Shown here in pieces: positions 1 through 8,180 of a stretch of DNA of 64,000 bases. The notes beneath the pieces were generated by a model, which made no database searches, had not been told where the DNA came from, and worked only from the letters and a program-made list of their open reading frames with translations. Source of the DNA: CALGKJ01 sp049322695 (GTDB taxonomy: Bacteria > Bacillota > Clostridia > Lutisporales > Lutisporaceae). The stretch spans positions 59,697-123,696 of the forward strand of contig JBMORW010000009.1 in the NCBI GenBank assembly GCA_049322695.1. The letters run 5' to 3'. The position numbers and the translations under genes were made by a program. The stretch's first letter is position 1. Each line of letters starts with the position of its first letter.

Positions 1-140
1 GAGATACAATGTGGAGTATAGCCAAGAGATATAATACTACCGTAGATGCCCTGGTAAAACTGAACAATATTGATAACCCCAGTAAAATACATCAGGGTAT
101 GCAGATTATGGTGCTCAAAAACATAAGAGTTGGGAAATAA
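1..140 (+). CDS. LysM-domain protein, 3' end only
   Basis: An open frame enters from the left edge (first full codon at base 3) and stops with TAA at 138-140. The 45 visible residues form a typical LysM peptidoglycan-binding module: DTMWSIAKRY, then an LVKLNNI segment, then HQGMQIMVL near the end. LysM modules bind N-acetylglucosamine-containing glycan and often sit at the C-terminus of spore-coat or wall proteins. In many Clostridia a DUF3794-LysM spore protein lies just upstream of ispE, so this is probably its tail. That identity is inferred from gene order, because the N-terminal part is outside the window. Confidence 0.8.
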   Translation, partial: DTMWSIAKRYNTTVDALVKLNNIDNPSKIHQGMQIMVLKNIRVGK

Positions 141-177
141 AATATTGTATTTGTGAAAAAATGAGGGGGATGTAATG

Positions 178-232
178 GTCGCTGGCTTAAAGTATGCTCC
201 GAAGAGCTTCTTACAACCAGCGACTAGTGACC
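178..232. repeat. Heptad-type intergenic inverted repeat
   Basis: GTCGCTGG at 178-185 is inverted as CCAGCGAC at 217-224, followed by TAGTGACC. The spacer carries CCGAAGAGCTTC. It belongs to the family of dispersed elements found throughout this window. Confidence 0.65.
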
Positions 233-233
233 G

Positions 234-285
234 ACACAAAATAAAAGTGGCAAAATTTTGCCACTTTTATTTTGTGTAAAAATAT
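234..285 (+). terminator. Perfect 44-bp palindromic terminator
   Basis: Bases 234-277 form a perfect palindrome with 22-bp arms centred between 255 and 256 (inner part GTGGCAAAATTTTGCCAC). The outer arms are A-rich on the left and T-rich on the right, so either strand would give a hairpin followed by U residues. It lies after the LysM gene and before ispE. Confidence 0.8.
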
Positions 286-323
286 ACTAAAATTGTATAG
301 GAGACAAGTATGAGGGTAAAAAT

Positions 324-331
324 GGTATAAT
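324..331 (+). promoter_or_regulatory. Probable sigma-A extended -10 for ispE
   Basis: TATAAT at 326-331 is preceded by TGG, forming an extended -10 (TGnTATAAT). No good -35 hexamer is seen at 16-18 bp. It lies 29 bases before the ispE start and after a strong terminator, so ispE probably has its own promoter. Confidence 0.5.
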
Positions 332-360
332 AAACATACAGCCCGTCAGGAGTTGATGAT

Positions 361-1224
361 ATGCCTTATACAGGTAAAGGAGCTGCAAAGATAAATCTTA
401 CGCTGGATGTGCTGAGAAAAAGACCCGACGGCTATCACGATGTAATGATGATAATGCAGAGCGTAGCACTATATGATATCTTGACAGTAAAAGCTAACAG
501 GGATGAAATAAAGCTTACATCAAATGCATCAAATATACCGCTGAATAAAACAAATATTGTATATAAAGCCGCAGAATATTTAAAGTCAAAGTATAATGTC
601 AAGGGCGGCGCTGCTATCCATATAGAAAAAAATATACCCGTTGCTGCAGGATTGGCTGGAGGAAGTACAGATGCAGCAGCTGCTCTGAAGCTTTTGGATA
701 AGGCATGGGATTTGAAGCTTACCAGAAATGAGCTTCTTGAAGCAGCGAGGAAGCTTGGAGCTGACGTAACCTTCTGCTTGCAGGGCGGAACAGCATTGGC
801 TGAAGGACTTGGTGAAAAGCTTACACCAATGAAGAGCATGCCTGACTGTCATATTCTTCTGGCAAAACCTGAGGCAAGCATATCCACCAGGGAGGTCTAT
901 CAGAATTTCAGGTTGGATGCCGTAGTAAAAAAGCCTGATACAAAGGGTATGACAGCTGCTATACAGGATGGGAATATATACAGGATTGCAGAGAACTTAT
1001 GCAATGTCCTTGAGACTGTAACAATAAAAATGTGTCCCGAGATTGAAACTATTAAGCAAAAGCTGCTTGACTATGGAGCGCTGGGAAGTCTTATGAGCGG
1101 CAGTGGTCCTACAGTTTTCGGTTTGTTTGAGGATATGAATGCTGCATATAAAGCCTATGACAGCATTAAAGATATGGTAAGGGAAATATTTGTGGTGAAA
1201 ACTGCTGATAGGGGTGACGATTAA
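361..1224 (+). CDS. ispE: 4-diphosphocytidyl-2-C-methyl-D-erythritol kinase
   Basis: IspE phosphorylates CDP-methylerythritol with ATP in the non-mevalonate (MEP) route to isoprenoids, in the cytoplasm. The 287-aa length matches the family (about 280-290). Visible features are the N-terminal KINLTLDV segment, the GYHD motif, the GHMP-kinase phosphate loop PVAAGLAGGSTDAAAAL near residues 94-110, and the C-terminal LMSGSGPTVFGLF motif of GHMP kinases. The ATG has CAGGAG about 9 bases upstream. The stop codon overlaps the next gene's ATG by one base (TAATG), so the GntR gene is probably translationally coupled. Confidence 0.96.
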   Translation: MPYTGKGAAKINLTLDVLRKRPDGYHDVMMIMQSVALYDILTVKANRDEIKLTSNASNIPLNKTNIVYKAAEYLKSKYNVKGGAAIHIEKNIPVAAGLAGGSTDAAAALKLLDKAWDLKLTRNELLEAARKLGADVTFCLQGGTALAEGLGEKLTPMKSMPDCHILLAKPEASISTREVYQNFRLDAVVKKPDTKGMTAAIQDGNIYRIAENLCNVLETVTIKMCPEIETIKQKLLDYGALGSLMSGSGPTVFGLFEDMNAAYKAYDSIKDMVREIFVVKTADRGDD

Positions 1225-1913
1225 TGGATAATAATATTTTTGAGTTGAAGTTGGATCAGTATAAGCCGTTAAGGGAGGTTGTGTTTGAGTCTATTAGGAA
1301 TGCGATTATCAGCGGAACTCTCAAGCCTGGCGAAAGGCTGATGGAGGTCCAGATGGCAGAAAGGCTGGGTGTAAGCAGAACGCCTATAAGAGAGGCGATA
1401 CGGAAGCTGGAGCTGGAAGGACTGGTAGTTATGCTTCCTCGGAAGGGAGCATATGTAGCTGATTTATCCATAAAGGATATTACAGATGTGCTTGAAATCA
1501 GAGCGGCATTGGAGGGGCTGGCTGCAGGGCTTGCGGCAATGAGAATAAGCGATGAAGAAATAGAAGATCTGGAGACTACTGCAGTAAGGTTTCATAAGGC
1601 GATAGAAAATGACAATTTTGAAGTAATGATTGAAAGAGATATAGAGTTTCATGAGATTATCTTCAAAGCTACCAGAAATGAGAAGCTTATACAGCTTTCC
1701 AACAACCTGAGAGAGCAGGTGCAGAGGTTCAGGGAAATATATATTTCTAAGGGCAACAAGTCAAAGGAACTTGCAGATGAGCATTATGAAATTGCAGATG
1801 CAATTTCGAAAAGAGATATAGATCTTGCTGAGAAGCTTGCAAGAAAGCATATTGAAAATGCTGAAAACTATATCTTGAAGATGATGGATAAGTCCGCATC
1901 TTCACAAGCTTAG
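1224..1913 (+). CDS. GntR-family regulator with FCD domain
   Basis: A 229-aa transcription factor of the FadR subfamily. The N-terminus (about residues 10-75) is a winged helix with the usual RLMEVQMAERLGVSRTPIRE recognition region. The rest is an all-helical FCD ligand domain with likely metal ligands in RDIEFHEI (D and H), DEHYEIADAI (H) and ARKHIENAENY (H). It overlaps the ispE stop by one base, and an ispE-GntR pair is common in Clostridia. The effector and targets cannot be read from the sequence. No operator was identified near it. Confidence 0.9.
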   Translation: MDNNIFELKLDQYKPLREVVFESIRNAIISGTLKPGERLMEVQMAERLGVSRTPIREAIRKLELEGLVVMLPRKGAYVADLSIKDITDVLEIRAALEGLAAGLAAMRISDEEIEDLETTAVRFHKAIENDNFEVMIERDIEFHEIIFKATRNEKLIQLSNNLREQVQRFREIYISKGNKSKELADEHYEIADAISKRDIDLAEKLARKHIENAENYILKMMDKSASSQA

Positions 1914-1938
1914 TATTGTAGGAAAGAGGTAATATATA

Positions 1939-2703
1939 TTGAATGCTATAGTACTTGCAGGAGATAAAAAAAGAAAGAATAATGATGCAGAAAACACAGG
2001 CAGCTACCTTTCTGACCAGGTTGATAATAAAGCTCTGATAAGAATAAAAGATAAATATATGATAGAATATGTTATTGATGTGCTCAAAGGCTGCAGCAGC
2101 ATTGAAAAAATTGCAGTTGTGGGACCAAAGGATAAGCTGGAGCCAGTAATCGGAAATAAGGTTGATTATATAGTAGAGGGAACAGATTCCATTGTTGATA
2201 ATACGCTGCTTGCACTTGAGTATTTCAAGACTGATAAGGAAGTACTTATATCAACTTCGGATATCCCCATGATTACAGTAGAAGCAGTTGAGGATTTCAT
2301 AAGTCAGGCAAGACAAAATAACGCGGATTTATACTATTCTGTTGTAGATAAAAGAGTAAATGATAAAAGATTTCCAGGCATCAGGCGTACATATGCCAGA
2401 CTGAGAGAAGGCCAGTTTACAGGCGGAAATGTATTTATGTTTAATCCGGCAGTTACAGACAGGTGCAAGAATTTTATGGAAAAGATGCTGGAATACAGGA
2501 AGAGCCCTGCAAAAATGGCCAAGGTACTGGGATTTGGCTTTCTTATAAAGCTTGTACTTGGAATGCTGACAATAAAGGCAGTGCAGCAAAAATGCGAAAA
2601 GCTTCTAGGTATAAGAGGAGAAGTAATAATATCAAGCTATCCTGAAATAGGAAACGACATAGACAAGCCCGAGGATGTGGAGTATATATTAAAATTTATG
2701 TAA
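1939..2703 (+). CDS. MobA-like nucleotidyltransferase family protein
   Basis: A 254-aa protein with a TTG start and AAAGAGG about 9 bases upstream. The N-terminal NAIVLAGDKK replaces the usual LAGG-x-S-x-R-M loop of MobA-type NTP transferases, and STSDIPMIT (about residues 113-121) matches the acidic metal-binding strand (DxP) of the fold. IRRTYARLREGQFTGGNVFMF resembles the substrate-binding part of related proteins. The family transfers nucleotides to sugars, molybdopterin or other acceptors, but the substrate here is unknown. It follows the GntR gene by 25 bases and is probably in the same transcript. Confidence 0.75.
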   Translation: MNAIVLAGDKKRKNNDAENTGSYLSDQVDNKALIRIKDKYMIEYVIDVLKGCSSIEKIAVVGPKDKLEPVIGNKVDYIVEGTDSIVDNTLLALEYFKTDKEVLISTSDIPMITVEAVEDFISQARQNNADLYYSVVDKRVNDKRFPGIRRTYARLREGQFTGGNVFMFNPAVTDRCKNFMEKMLEYRKSPAKMAKVLGFGFLIKLVLGMLTIKAVQQKCEKLLGIRGEVIISSYPEIGNDIDKPEDVEYILKFM

Positions 2704-2710
2704 TAAATTT

Positions 2711-2794
2711 CAGGTTACTGGCTACTAGTCACTAGTCACTAGGTTAAGTATAGCTTCGAGGACATTATTCTAGTGTAAAACAGCGACCAGTGAC
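2711..2794. repeat. Heptad-type intergenic inverted repeat
   Basis: The left arm has 7-bp periodicity (CTACTAGTCACTAGTCACTAG). The spacer contains CTTCGAG. The right arm CTAGTG...GCGACCAGTGAC is the inverse of GTTACTGGC at the left end. Confidence 0.75.
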
Positions 2795-2811
2795 ATCAAA
2801 AAAATTCTTAT

Positions 2812-2847
2812 GAACTTAACTTTGATTAGTTAGGTTCTATTTTTTTT
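2812..2847 (+). terminator. Rho-independent terminator
   Basis: GAACTTAACT (2812-2821) pairs with AGTTAGGTTC (2828-2837), with one G-U pair, followed by a run of T residues. It ends the ispE-GntR-nucleotidyltransferase unit. Confidence 0.8.
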
Positions 2848-2923
2848 GCATAAATGAAGGTTATTTGTAAAAAATACAAAGATGAACGTTATATGAAAAG
2901 ATTAGTATTGGGGAGTTGATATA

Positions 2924-3130
2924 ATGCTAAGAATCATAGCCGACAACATAAGAGGCTTCTTTGATACTACAATATTTTTCTCCATGCTGCTGCTTGGTGC
3001 CTATGCCATTTTGGCGGATTATTCGTATTTCAGATATTTGAAATTCAATAAAGATGCAGCTGTCACTCTGTTTATCGGTGTTTCTTTATTGGTACTGCCA
3101 TTTATTTTGCTTATAATTACCAAGCTTTAG
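2924..3130 (+). CDS. Small two-helix membrane protein next to ger genes
   Basis: A 68-aa protein with two hydrophobic segments (about residues 17-32 and 44-66) and no soluble domain. It starts at ATG with GGGGAG upstream and ends 17 bases before the germinant-receptor A gene. It resembles the short CLC_0170-type proteins annotated beside germination operons in Clostridia. Its function is unknown. By position it may be an accessory of the receptor, similar in concept to GerD-type small subunits, but nothing in the sequence proves this. Confidence 0.7.
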   Translation: MLRIIADNIRGFFDTTIFFSMLLLGAYAILADYSYFRYLKFNKDAAVTLFIGVSLLVLPFILLIITKL

Positions 3131-3147
3131 CATAACGGAGGGATATT

Positions 3148-4758
3148 ATGGGATTATTCAAGAGAAGAAAAAATGCAGAGGATTCAGGAGATGTCAAGCA
3201 AAAGCTTGAAGCCTCCAAAAGCCTGGATGAAAACAAAGAACTGCTGAAAAAGCTTCTTAAGGACTGTGATGATGTTGTTTATAAGGATTTCAGAGTCGGT
3301 GCGGAACAAGACATGGATTTTATGCTTGTTTATACAGACGGAATGATAGACAGGGGCTTTATCAACGAGTCAGTCATGGGAGAGCTGATGATATATGCCA
3401 GGGAGATACCGCCTGAAGCTCCCAAGGATAAGGAAAAGCTTTTTGAGCTTGTGAGATACGGCTCCATACCGTCACTGGAGCTCAAGGAAATAAACAATCT
3501 GGATGATGCGGTATTGGCTATTTTGACAGGGGATGCCGTGTTATTTATAGACGGAGTAGCTAAGCTTATTGCCATAGGTGCCAAGGGCTGGCCCGGAAGA
3601 GGTGTATCAGAGCCTTCTACGGAGTCTGTAATAAAGGGACCAAGAGACGGCTTTACCGAAACCTATAGATTCAATACTGCCCTTATAAGAAGAAGAATCA
3701 GGGACCCTAAGCTGAAGCTGAAGCAAATGCAAGTAGGGCGAAGAAGCTGCACTGATATAGGAATAATGTACATAGAAGATATAGCAATGAAAGTAATGGT
3801 GGAAGAGGTAGAAAGAAGATTAAAAACCATAGATATAGATGCCATATTGGAAAGCGGATATATAGAGGAAATGATAGAAGACAATCCATATTCACTTTTT
3901 CCTCAGGTAAAAAGCACAGAAAGACCCGATAAGGTTGCAGCTGCACTTCTGGAAGGGAGGGTAGCAATACTTGTGGATAATTCGCCATTTGTAATAATAG
4001 TACCGGTTACCCTTAACAGCTTTTTCCATGCATCAGAGGACCATTACATAAGATGGATTCCGGCTTCGGTATTGAGGGTGCTGAGATATATTGCAGGGAC
4101 ACTGTCTTTGGTAACACCGGCTTTATACATTGCTGTTACGGCATATCATCCCAGCCTGCTTCCAACACAGCTTGTGCTGTCCATTGCGGCTGCCAGAGAA
4201 GGGGTGCCCTTTCCGGCATTGGTTGAAGCCCTTATTATGGAGCTTACCTTTGAGCTTTTAAGAGAAGCTGGCGTAAGGCTGCCCGTACTTATCGGAGGGA
4301 TAGTGGGTATAGTCGGAGGTTTGGTCATAGGTCAGGCAGCGGTGGAAGCAGGTATAGTGAGTCCCATAATGGTTATCATAGTGGCCGTAACGGCCATATC
4401 GTCTTTTTCCATACCCGACTATGCATTTTCAAATGCATTCAGATTGTTAAGATTCCTTCTGATAATTGCATCCGGAGTATTGGGCTTATACGGCATCGTA
4501 CTTCTGCTGCTTCTGATAATAGGCCACCTGGTAAAGCTGAAGAGCTTTGGAGTGCCATATCTATCGCCTTATGTATCCTTTGCCGTCAGCGATTATAAGG
4601 ATACTATCCCGAGAGCGCCGATTTTTATGATGAGGAAAAGGCCTCTGAATACGGCAGTAGACAAAATAAGGATGAAAAACAACAGACGCCTTATAAATCA
4701 GGCAGGAGAGCAGAACAGCTCTCAAAAGGGAGGCAAAAAGGTTGAAAGAAATAAGTAA
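3148..4758 (+). CDS. Spore germination receptor A subunit (GerAA/GerKA family)
   Basis: A 536-aa subunit of an inner-spore-membrane germinant receptor. The long N-terminal cytoplasmic part ends near residue 290. It contains the family-typical GPRDGFTETYRFNTALIRRR at about 165-184, and a further motif reads LLEGRVAILVDNSPFVIIVP. Four to five membrane segments follow (about 310-460), including the PFPALVEALIMELTFELLREAG segment, and then a basic tail. RBS GGAGGG precedes the ATG. It is the first gene of an A-B-C receptor operon. The recognised nutrient cannot be deduced. Confidence 0.95.
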   Translation: MGLFKRRKNAEDSGDVKQKLEASKSLDENKELLKKLLKDCDDVVYKDFRVGAEQDMDFMLVYTDGMIDRGFINESVMGELMIYAREIPPEAPKDKEKLFELVRYGSIPSLELKEINNLDDAVLAILTGDAVLFIDGVAKLIAIGAKGWPGRGVSEPSTESVIKGPRDGFTETYRFNTALIRRRIRDPKLKLKQMQVGRRSCTDIGIMYIEDIAMKVMVEEVERRLKTIDIDAILESGYIEEMIEDNPYSLFPQVKSTERPDKVAAALLEGRVAILVDNSPFVIIVPVTLNSFFHASEDHYIRWIPASVLRVLRYIAGTLSLVTPALYIAVTAYHPSLLPTQLVLSIAAAREGVPFPALVEALIMELTFELLREAGVRLPVLIGGIVGIVGGLVIGQAAVEAGIVSPIMVIIVAVTAISSFSIPDYAFSNAFRLLRFLLIIASGVLGLYGIVLLLLLIIGHLVKLKSFGVPYLSPYVSFAVSDYKDTIPRAPIFMMRKRPLNTAVDKIRMKNNRRLINQAGEQNSSQKGGKKVERNK

Positions 4759-4780
4759 TAAATAATAAAGGAGGTACCGA

Positions 4781-4829
4781 GCCCATGCATTTCTGCCATA
4801 ATGATTTGTGCGAAATGCTGGGCATGGGC
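4781..4829 (+). promoter_or_regulatory. Bulged hairpin between SD and gerB start
   Basis: GCCCATGC (4781-4788) pairs with GCATGGGC (4822-4829), and ATTTC (4789-4793) pairs with GAAAT (4812-4816). The right side has a short bulge and the loop is 18 bases. The hairpin lies between the strong SD AAAGGAGG (4767-4774) and the permease ATG at 4835, so translation of the short upstream ORF would have to open it. Confidence 0.6.
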
Positions 4830-4838
4830 AAAAGATGA
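4785..4838 (+). CDS. 17-aa upstream ORF coupled to gerB
   Basis: ATG at 4785 has the best SD of the region (AAAGGAGG, 10-base spacing). It encodes MHFCHNDLCEMLGMGKR and stops with TGA at 4836-4838, overlapping the permease ATG at 4835 in the classical ATGA arrangement. The permease ATG has only a weak SD of its own. This suggests a leader peptide whose translation couples to and opens the hairpin over the permease start. Alternatively, a palindromic insertion may have separated an older SD-start pair. No peptide function is known. Confidence 0.5.
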   Translation: MHFCHNDLCEMLGMGKR

Positions 4839-5944
4839 TAAAAAACAATGATGCAATATCATCATACCAGCTCTCAATGATTATAATCATGACTCTTATT
4901 GGTGTCAGTGCCTTCCGTTTTGTCAATGAGGCAATCAGCAGCAGCGGCAAAAACAGCTGGCTGCTGATTATAATATATGGAATACTGAATATAGCTGCGG
5001 CATGGCTTTTGGTTTCACTTAACAGGAGATTCCCGGGAAAAACCTTTCCCGAATACATTCAGGAAATTATCGGAGTAATACCTGGAAAAATCATAACAAT
5101 AGCCTTTGTTTCTTATGTTTTGCTAGGACTGTCCTATGAAATAAGAGAGTTTACAGAAGTGACGAAGATGTTTCTCCTTCCAAATACACCTGCAGAAATC
5201 ATAATGCTGGCTTTGATTTTGACCTGCATATATGTTGTGCGAGGAGGAGTGGAATGTGTAGCCAGAGTAGTTGAAATAACCTTTCCGCTGCTTTTTATAC
5301 CATTTGTTCTCATACTGATACCTGGTCTTCCTGCACTTGATTTAAGCAATACTCTGCCGCTATTCCGAAATATGACGGAGGATGCAGTAAGAATAATGCC
5401 TGATATTCCCCATGCTTTTTTTAGAACTGAGTATATATTGTTCTATATAGGCTTTATGAGAAACCCAAAGAAGGCATATAAGCCGGTAGCATTAGGACTA
5501 ATGTTTGTTACACTTTTTTATTCATTGACAACACTGATCTGTTTGTCAGCTTTCGGTGAGGAAGCTGCACCGAAGCATATATGGCCTTTACTTAGCTACA
5601 TAAGGAATATAAACATACCGGGACTTTTAATAGAGCGTCTGGATGGCGTAACTCTGACAATATGGGTTGTTACTGTATTTACTACACTGGCTACAGGATA
5701 TTTTATAGCATCATATTCCTTATCCAAAATAATGGGTACAAAGGAGCAAAAACAGTATGCAATTCCTCTGGTAATCATAATATATTATCTGGCCTTACAG
5801 CCGGATGGGTTGGCACAGCTGTACCAATGGGGAAACTATGTATTCAAGTATGTCAGTGGAGTGTTCATGTATGTGATACCTATACTGCTGCTGCTGATAG
5901 CATCAATTCGAAAGCTGGGGGTGACAGAAAATGAAAAGGCTTAG
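4835..5944 (+). CDS. Spore germination receptor B subunit (GerAB-type permease)
   Basis: A membrane transporter-like subunit of the APC superfamily (endospore germination permease) with about ten hydrophobic segments. It forms the germinant-binding part of GerA-type receptors. I place the start at ATG 4835, giving MIKNNDAISSYQLSM, which is the usual beginning of GerAB proteins, and 369 aa. A GTG at 4808 in the same frame would add nine residues but has no SD at proper distance. The ATG overlaps a 17-aa upstream ORF. The 3' end overlaps the next gene by 14 bases. Confidence 0.93.
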   Translation: MIKNNDAISSYQLSMIIIMTLIGVSAFRFVNEAISSSGKNSWLLIIIYGILNIAAAWLLVSLNRRFPGKTFPEYIQEIIGVIPGKIITIAFVSYVLLGLSYEIREFTEVTKMFLLPNTPAEIIMLALILTCIYVVRGGVECVARVVEITFPLLFIPFVLILIPGLPALDLSNTLPLFRNMTEDAVRIMPDIPHAFFRTEYILFYIGFMRNPKKAYKPVALGLMFVTLFYSLTTLICLSAFGEEAAPKHIWPLLSYIRNINIPGLLIERLDGVTLTIWVVTVFTTLATGYFIASYSLSKIMGTKEQKQYAIPLVIIIYYLALQPDGLAQLYQWGNYVFKYVSGVFMYVIPILLLLIASIRKLGVTENEKA

Positions 5945-7067
5945 CATGTTTATAGCAATGCTGCTTACTTGTTCATTACTGACCGGCTGCTGGGACAAAG
6001 TGGAGATTGAACAGCGCCTTTTTGTTCTTGCTCTTGGAGTTGATAAGATTGAAGATGAAGAAAAAAGCTTGCCCAAGGACAGGTATCTTGTATCCTTTGT
6101 TTCGCCCATAGTAGGTGCACTGCAGGAGGGCGGCGGCGAAAGTACTTACCATACCTACAAGACCACAGGAGAGATTTTTACAATATGCCTGAACAATCTG
6201 TATTCACGCTTTGCCAAAAGATTGTCCTTTGAACATACAAGAACCATAGTATTTGGAGAGGAGCTTTTGAAGGAGGAAGGTATCTTCAAAGAAGTGCTTG
6301 ATGCCATGGGAAGGTCTCACGAGCTTCACAAAAGCATGTATGTTTTTGTTGTGCCCGGCAGAGCAGAGGAAGTCTTTGAAATAAAGCCCAAGTATGAAAA
6401 GCTGCTGGCTATGTATGTAACGGGAATTGCGGATAATCAAAGGTATTCCGATAGAATATCAAAGCAGGCAGCTTATGAAATGTATAATGAACTGCTTAAT
6501 TCTAACGGAAATACACTAATACCGAGATTGATTCCCAGCAAGGATGAAGTAACGATAAAAGGTGTGGGAATCATAAAAAATTATAAGCTCATAGGTTATC
6601 TGGACGGTGAGGAATACCTGCCTGTTAACTGGCTGCGAAATAAAGCTAATTCAGGGCTTATTGAGATATATCATAAGGGGATAGCCGTTCCTTTTAGATA
6701 CAATGAGTTCAAAACCAATATAAAGCTTGACAGGGTTCAGGATACAAAGATTCAGCTTACCTACAGCATGGAAACGGAAGGAAGCGTTCTTGAATATATA
6801 TGGGATAAAGATATGCTGGAAGAGGAAGTCATCTTGACTTTAGAAAAGGAGCTGGAAAAGAAAATAGAAGAAGAGACCAATAGAGCCATAAAGAGATTTA
6901 AGGAAGAATTTGGCGTAGACCTTATAGGTGTCCGCGATTACCTGAGCAAATACCAGCCGGACATATATGAAGCAGTTGAGAAGGATTACGATATAAGATT
7001 CGTCAGGGATATAGAAATAAATGTTACAGCCGATGTAAAGGTAAGAAGGGTTGGAATAATAGAATAA
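5931..7067 (+). CDS. Spore germination receptor C subunit, Ger(x)C lipoprotein
   Basis: A 378-aa lipoprotein. The N-terminus is a signal peptide with lipobox LLTGC, giving a lipidated Cys at residue 20 and then WDKVEIE, the hallmark of GerAC proteins (CWD/NxxEI). The C-terminal three-domain part contains the typical GVDLIGVRDYLSKYQP stretch near residues 323-338. It anchors on the outer face of the inner spore membrane and forms the receptor with the A and B subunits. The gene starts inside the end of the permease gene, so the two are translationally coupled. Confidence 0.95.
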   Translation: MKRLSMFIAMLLTCSLLTGCWDKVEIEQRLFVLALGVDKIEDEEKSLPKDRYLVSFVSPIVGALQEGGGESTYHTYKTTGEIFTICLNNLYSRFAKRLSFEHTRTIVFGEELLKEEGIFKEVLDAMGRSHELHKSMYVFVVPGRAEEVFEIKPKYEKLLAMYVTGIADNQRYSDRISKQAAYEMYNELLNSNGNTLIPRLIPSKDEVTIKGVGIIKNYKLIGYLDGEEYLPVNWLRNKANSGLIEIYHKGIAVPFRYNEFKTNIKLDRVQDTKIQLTYSMETEGSVLEYIWDKDMLEEEVILTLEKELEKKIEEETNRAIKRFKEEFGVDLIGVRDYLSKYQPDIYEAVEKDYDIRFVRDIEINVTADVKVRRVGIIE

Positions 7068-7070
7068 CAA

Positions 7071-7141
7071 GGTCACTAGTCACTGGTATTTTACAAAAGA
7101 GAGATACAGAATCCGGTAACCAGTGACTAGAAACCAGTGAC
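7071..7141. repeat. Heptad-type intergenic inverted repeat
   Basis: GGTCACTAGTCACTGG at the left is inverted as CCAGTGACTAG...CCAGTGAC at the right. It is one of the cleanest copies of the family and follows the gerC stop directly. Confidence 0.8.
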
Positions 7142-7144
7142 ATA

Positions 7145-7180
7145 AATCTGAGCTTAGATATCTCAACTCAGATTTTTTCT
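7145..7180 (+). terminator. Rho-independent terminator of the ger operon
   Basis: AATCTGAG (7145-7152) pairs with CTCAGATT (7167-7174), followed by TTTTT. The 7181-7308 stretch after it is AT-rich with no gene visible. Confidence 0.8.
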
Positions 7181-7308
7181 AAGTTGAATAAAACCTATCT
7201 TTAATGTTAATAATTATGATAACAGCTTGTAAATTGACAGCAATAAAAAAGTGTACAAGTTTACCATGAAATGGAATTTGTTGCGAGTACTGCTTATGCA
7301 AAGTGGTC

Positions 7309-7424
7309 GAGCTGCGAGTTGCGAGAAAGACATACGAAGCAGTGAATGTTTTCTGAAAGAAACTCCAAGAGCTCGACCAAAGGGCGAGAACCCTTAACCC
7401 GTAACCCGAAACCCGTAGCTTATC
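7309..7424. repeat. Heptad-type repeat, CGTAACC class
   Basis: The left arm is GCGAGTTGCGAG and the right arm is CCCGTAACCCGAAACCCGTA with 7-bp period. The spacer includes CGAAG. It ends about 20 bases before the spoIIR start. A promoter for spoIIR could not be separated from this element. Confidence 0.75.
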
Positions 7425-7444
7425 GTTGAAAGGACTGTGAAATT

Positions 7445-8125
7445 ATGAAATCAAAAATTCTTGGTTTTTTACTTATAACCTTTAGTGTTTTCGGAATACT
7501 GTGTAATATTTACATAAACACAGATAAGGTTCTTGCAGATGTGCCGTCCAAGCTAATAAGATTGCATGTAGTGGCCAATAGTGATTCTCCGGAGGACCAG
7601 GAGCTGAAGCGCAAGGTCAGAGATGAAGTTATTGACAGGGTGTCTCCGAGATTTGAAAGCCTTAAAAGCATTGAAGAAGTCAAACAATTGATTGCTGACA
7701 GTCTTTCAGAAATAGAAAGCATAGCTCAGGAAGTGATAGTGAAGAACGGCAAAAGCTACAGTGTAAAGGCTGAGCTGGGTGATTTTGATTTTCCTACTAA
7801 ACAGTATGGCAGCCTTACGCTGCCGGCAGGCACATATCAGGCTTTGAACATAAAAATAGGAAATGCCGAAGGCAATAACTGGTGGTGTGTGATGTTCCCG
7901 CCTTTATGCTTTATTGATATAGCCCATGGAGTTGTACCTCAGGAAACAATGAGCAGACTTAGAGAATCATTGACCGATGAAGAATATGAGCTTTTGCTGT
8001 CTGCAGAAACAGAACAAGAAATACCTGTAAAGCTGAAATTCAAAATACTTGAGATTGCAAAAAGCTTGAATTTAAAAATAGTAGAATTTGGTGAGGCTTT
8101 AAAAAACAGCTTCGGACTGAAATAA
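7445..8125 (+). CDS. spoIIR: Stage II sporulation protein R
   Basis: A 226-aa exported signalling protein, made in the forespore, that triggers SpoIIGA processing of pro-sigma-E in the mother cell. It has an N-terminal signal or anchor segment (about residues 5-22) followed by the SpoIIR domain. The opening IRLHVVANSDSPEDQELK is the family signature, and NNWWCVMFPPLCFID is its second conserved block. It is normally controlled by sigma-F, but I could not assign a clear sigma-F promoter upstream because a heptad repeat fills that space. It is followed by a hairpin that overlaps the sleB ribosome binding site. Confidence 0.96.
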   Translation: MKSKILGFLLITFSVFGILCNIYINTDKVLADVPSKLIRLHVVANSDSPEDQELKRKVRDEVIDRVSPRFESLKSIEEVKQLIADSLSEIESIAQEVIVKNGKSYSVKAELGDFDFPTKQYGSLTLPAGTYQALNIKIGNAEGNNWWCVMFPPLCFIDIAHGVVPQETMSRLRESLTDEEYELLLSAETEQEIPVKLKFKILEIAKSLNLKIVEFGEALKNSFGLK

Positions 8126-8142
8126 CTTTACAGTATAAATAT

Positions 8143-8180
8143 CCTCCTGCTACAAAAAATAGTTGCAGGAGGTGTTTTTA
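8143..8180 (+). terminator. Hairpin overlapping sleB ribosome binding site
   Basis: CCTCCTGC (8143-8150) pairs perfectly with GCAGGAGG (8165-8172), followed by TGTTTTTA. The structure looks like a spoIIR terminator, but its right arm contains the entire AGGAGG Shine-Dalgarno of sleB (8167-8172). It could therefore terminate, sequester the RBS, or both. Confidence 0.65.
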
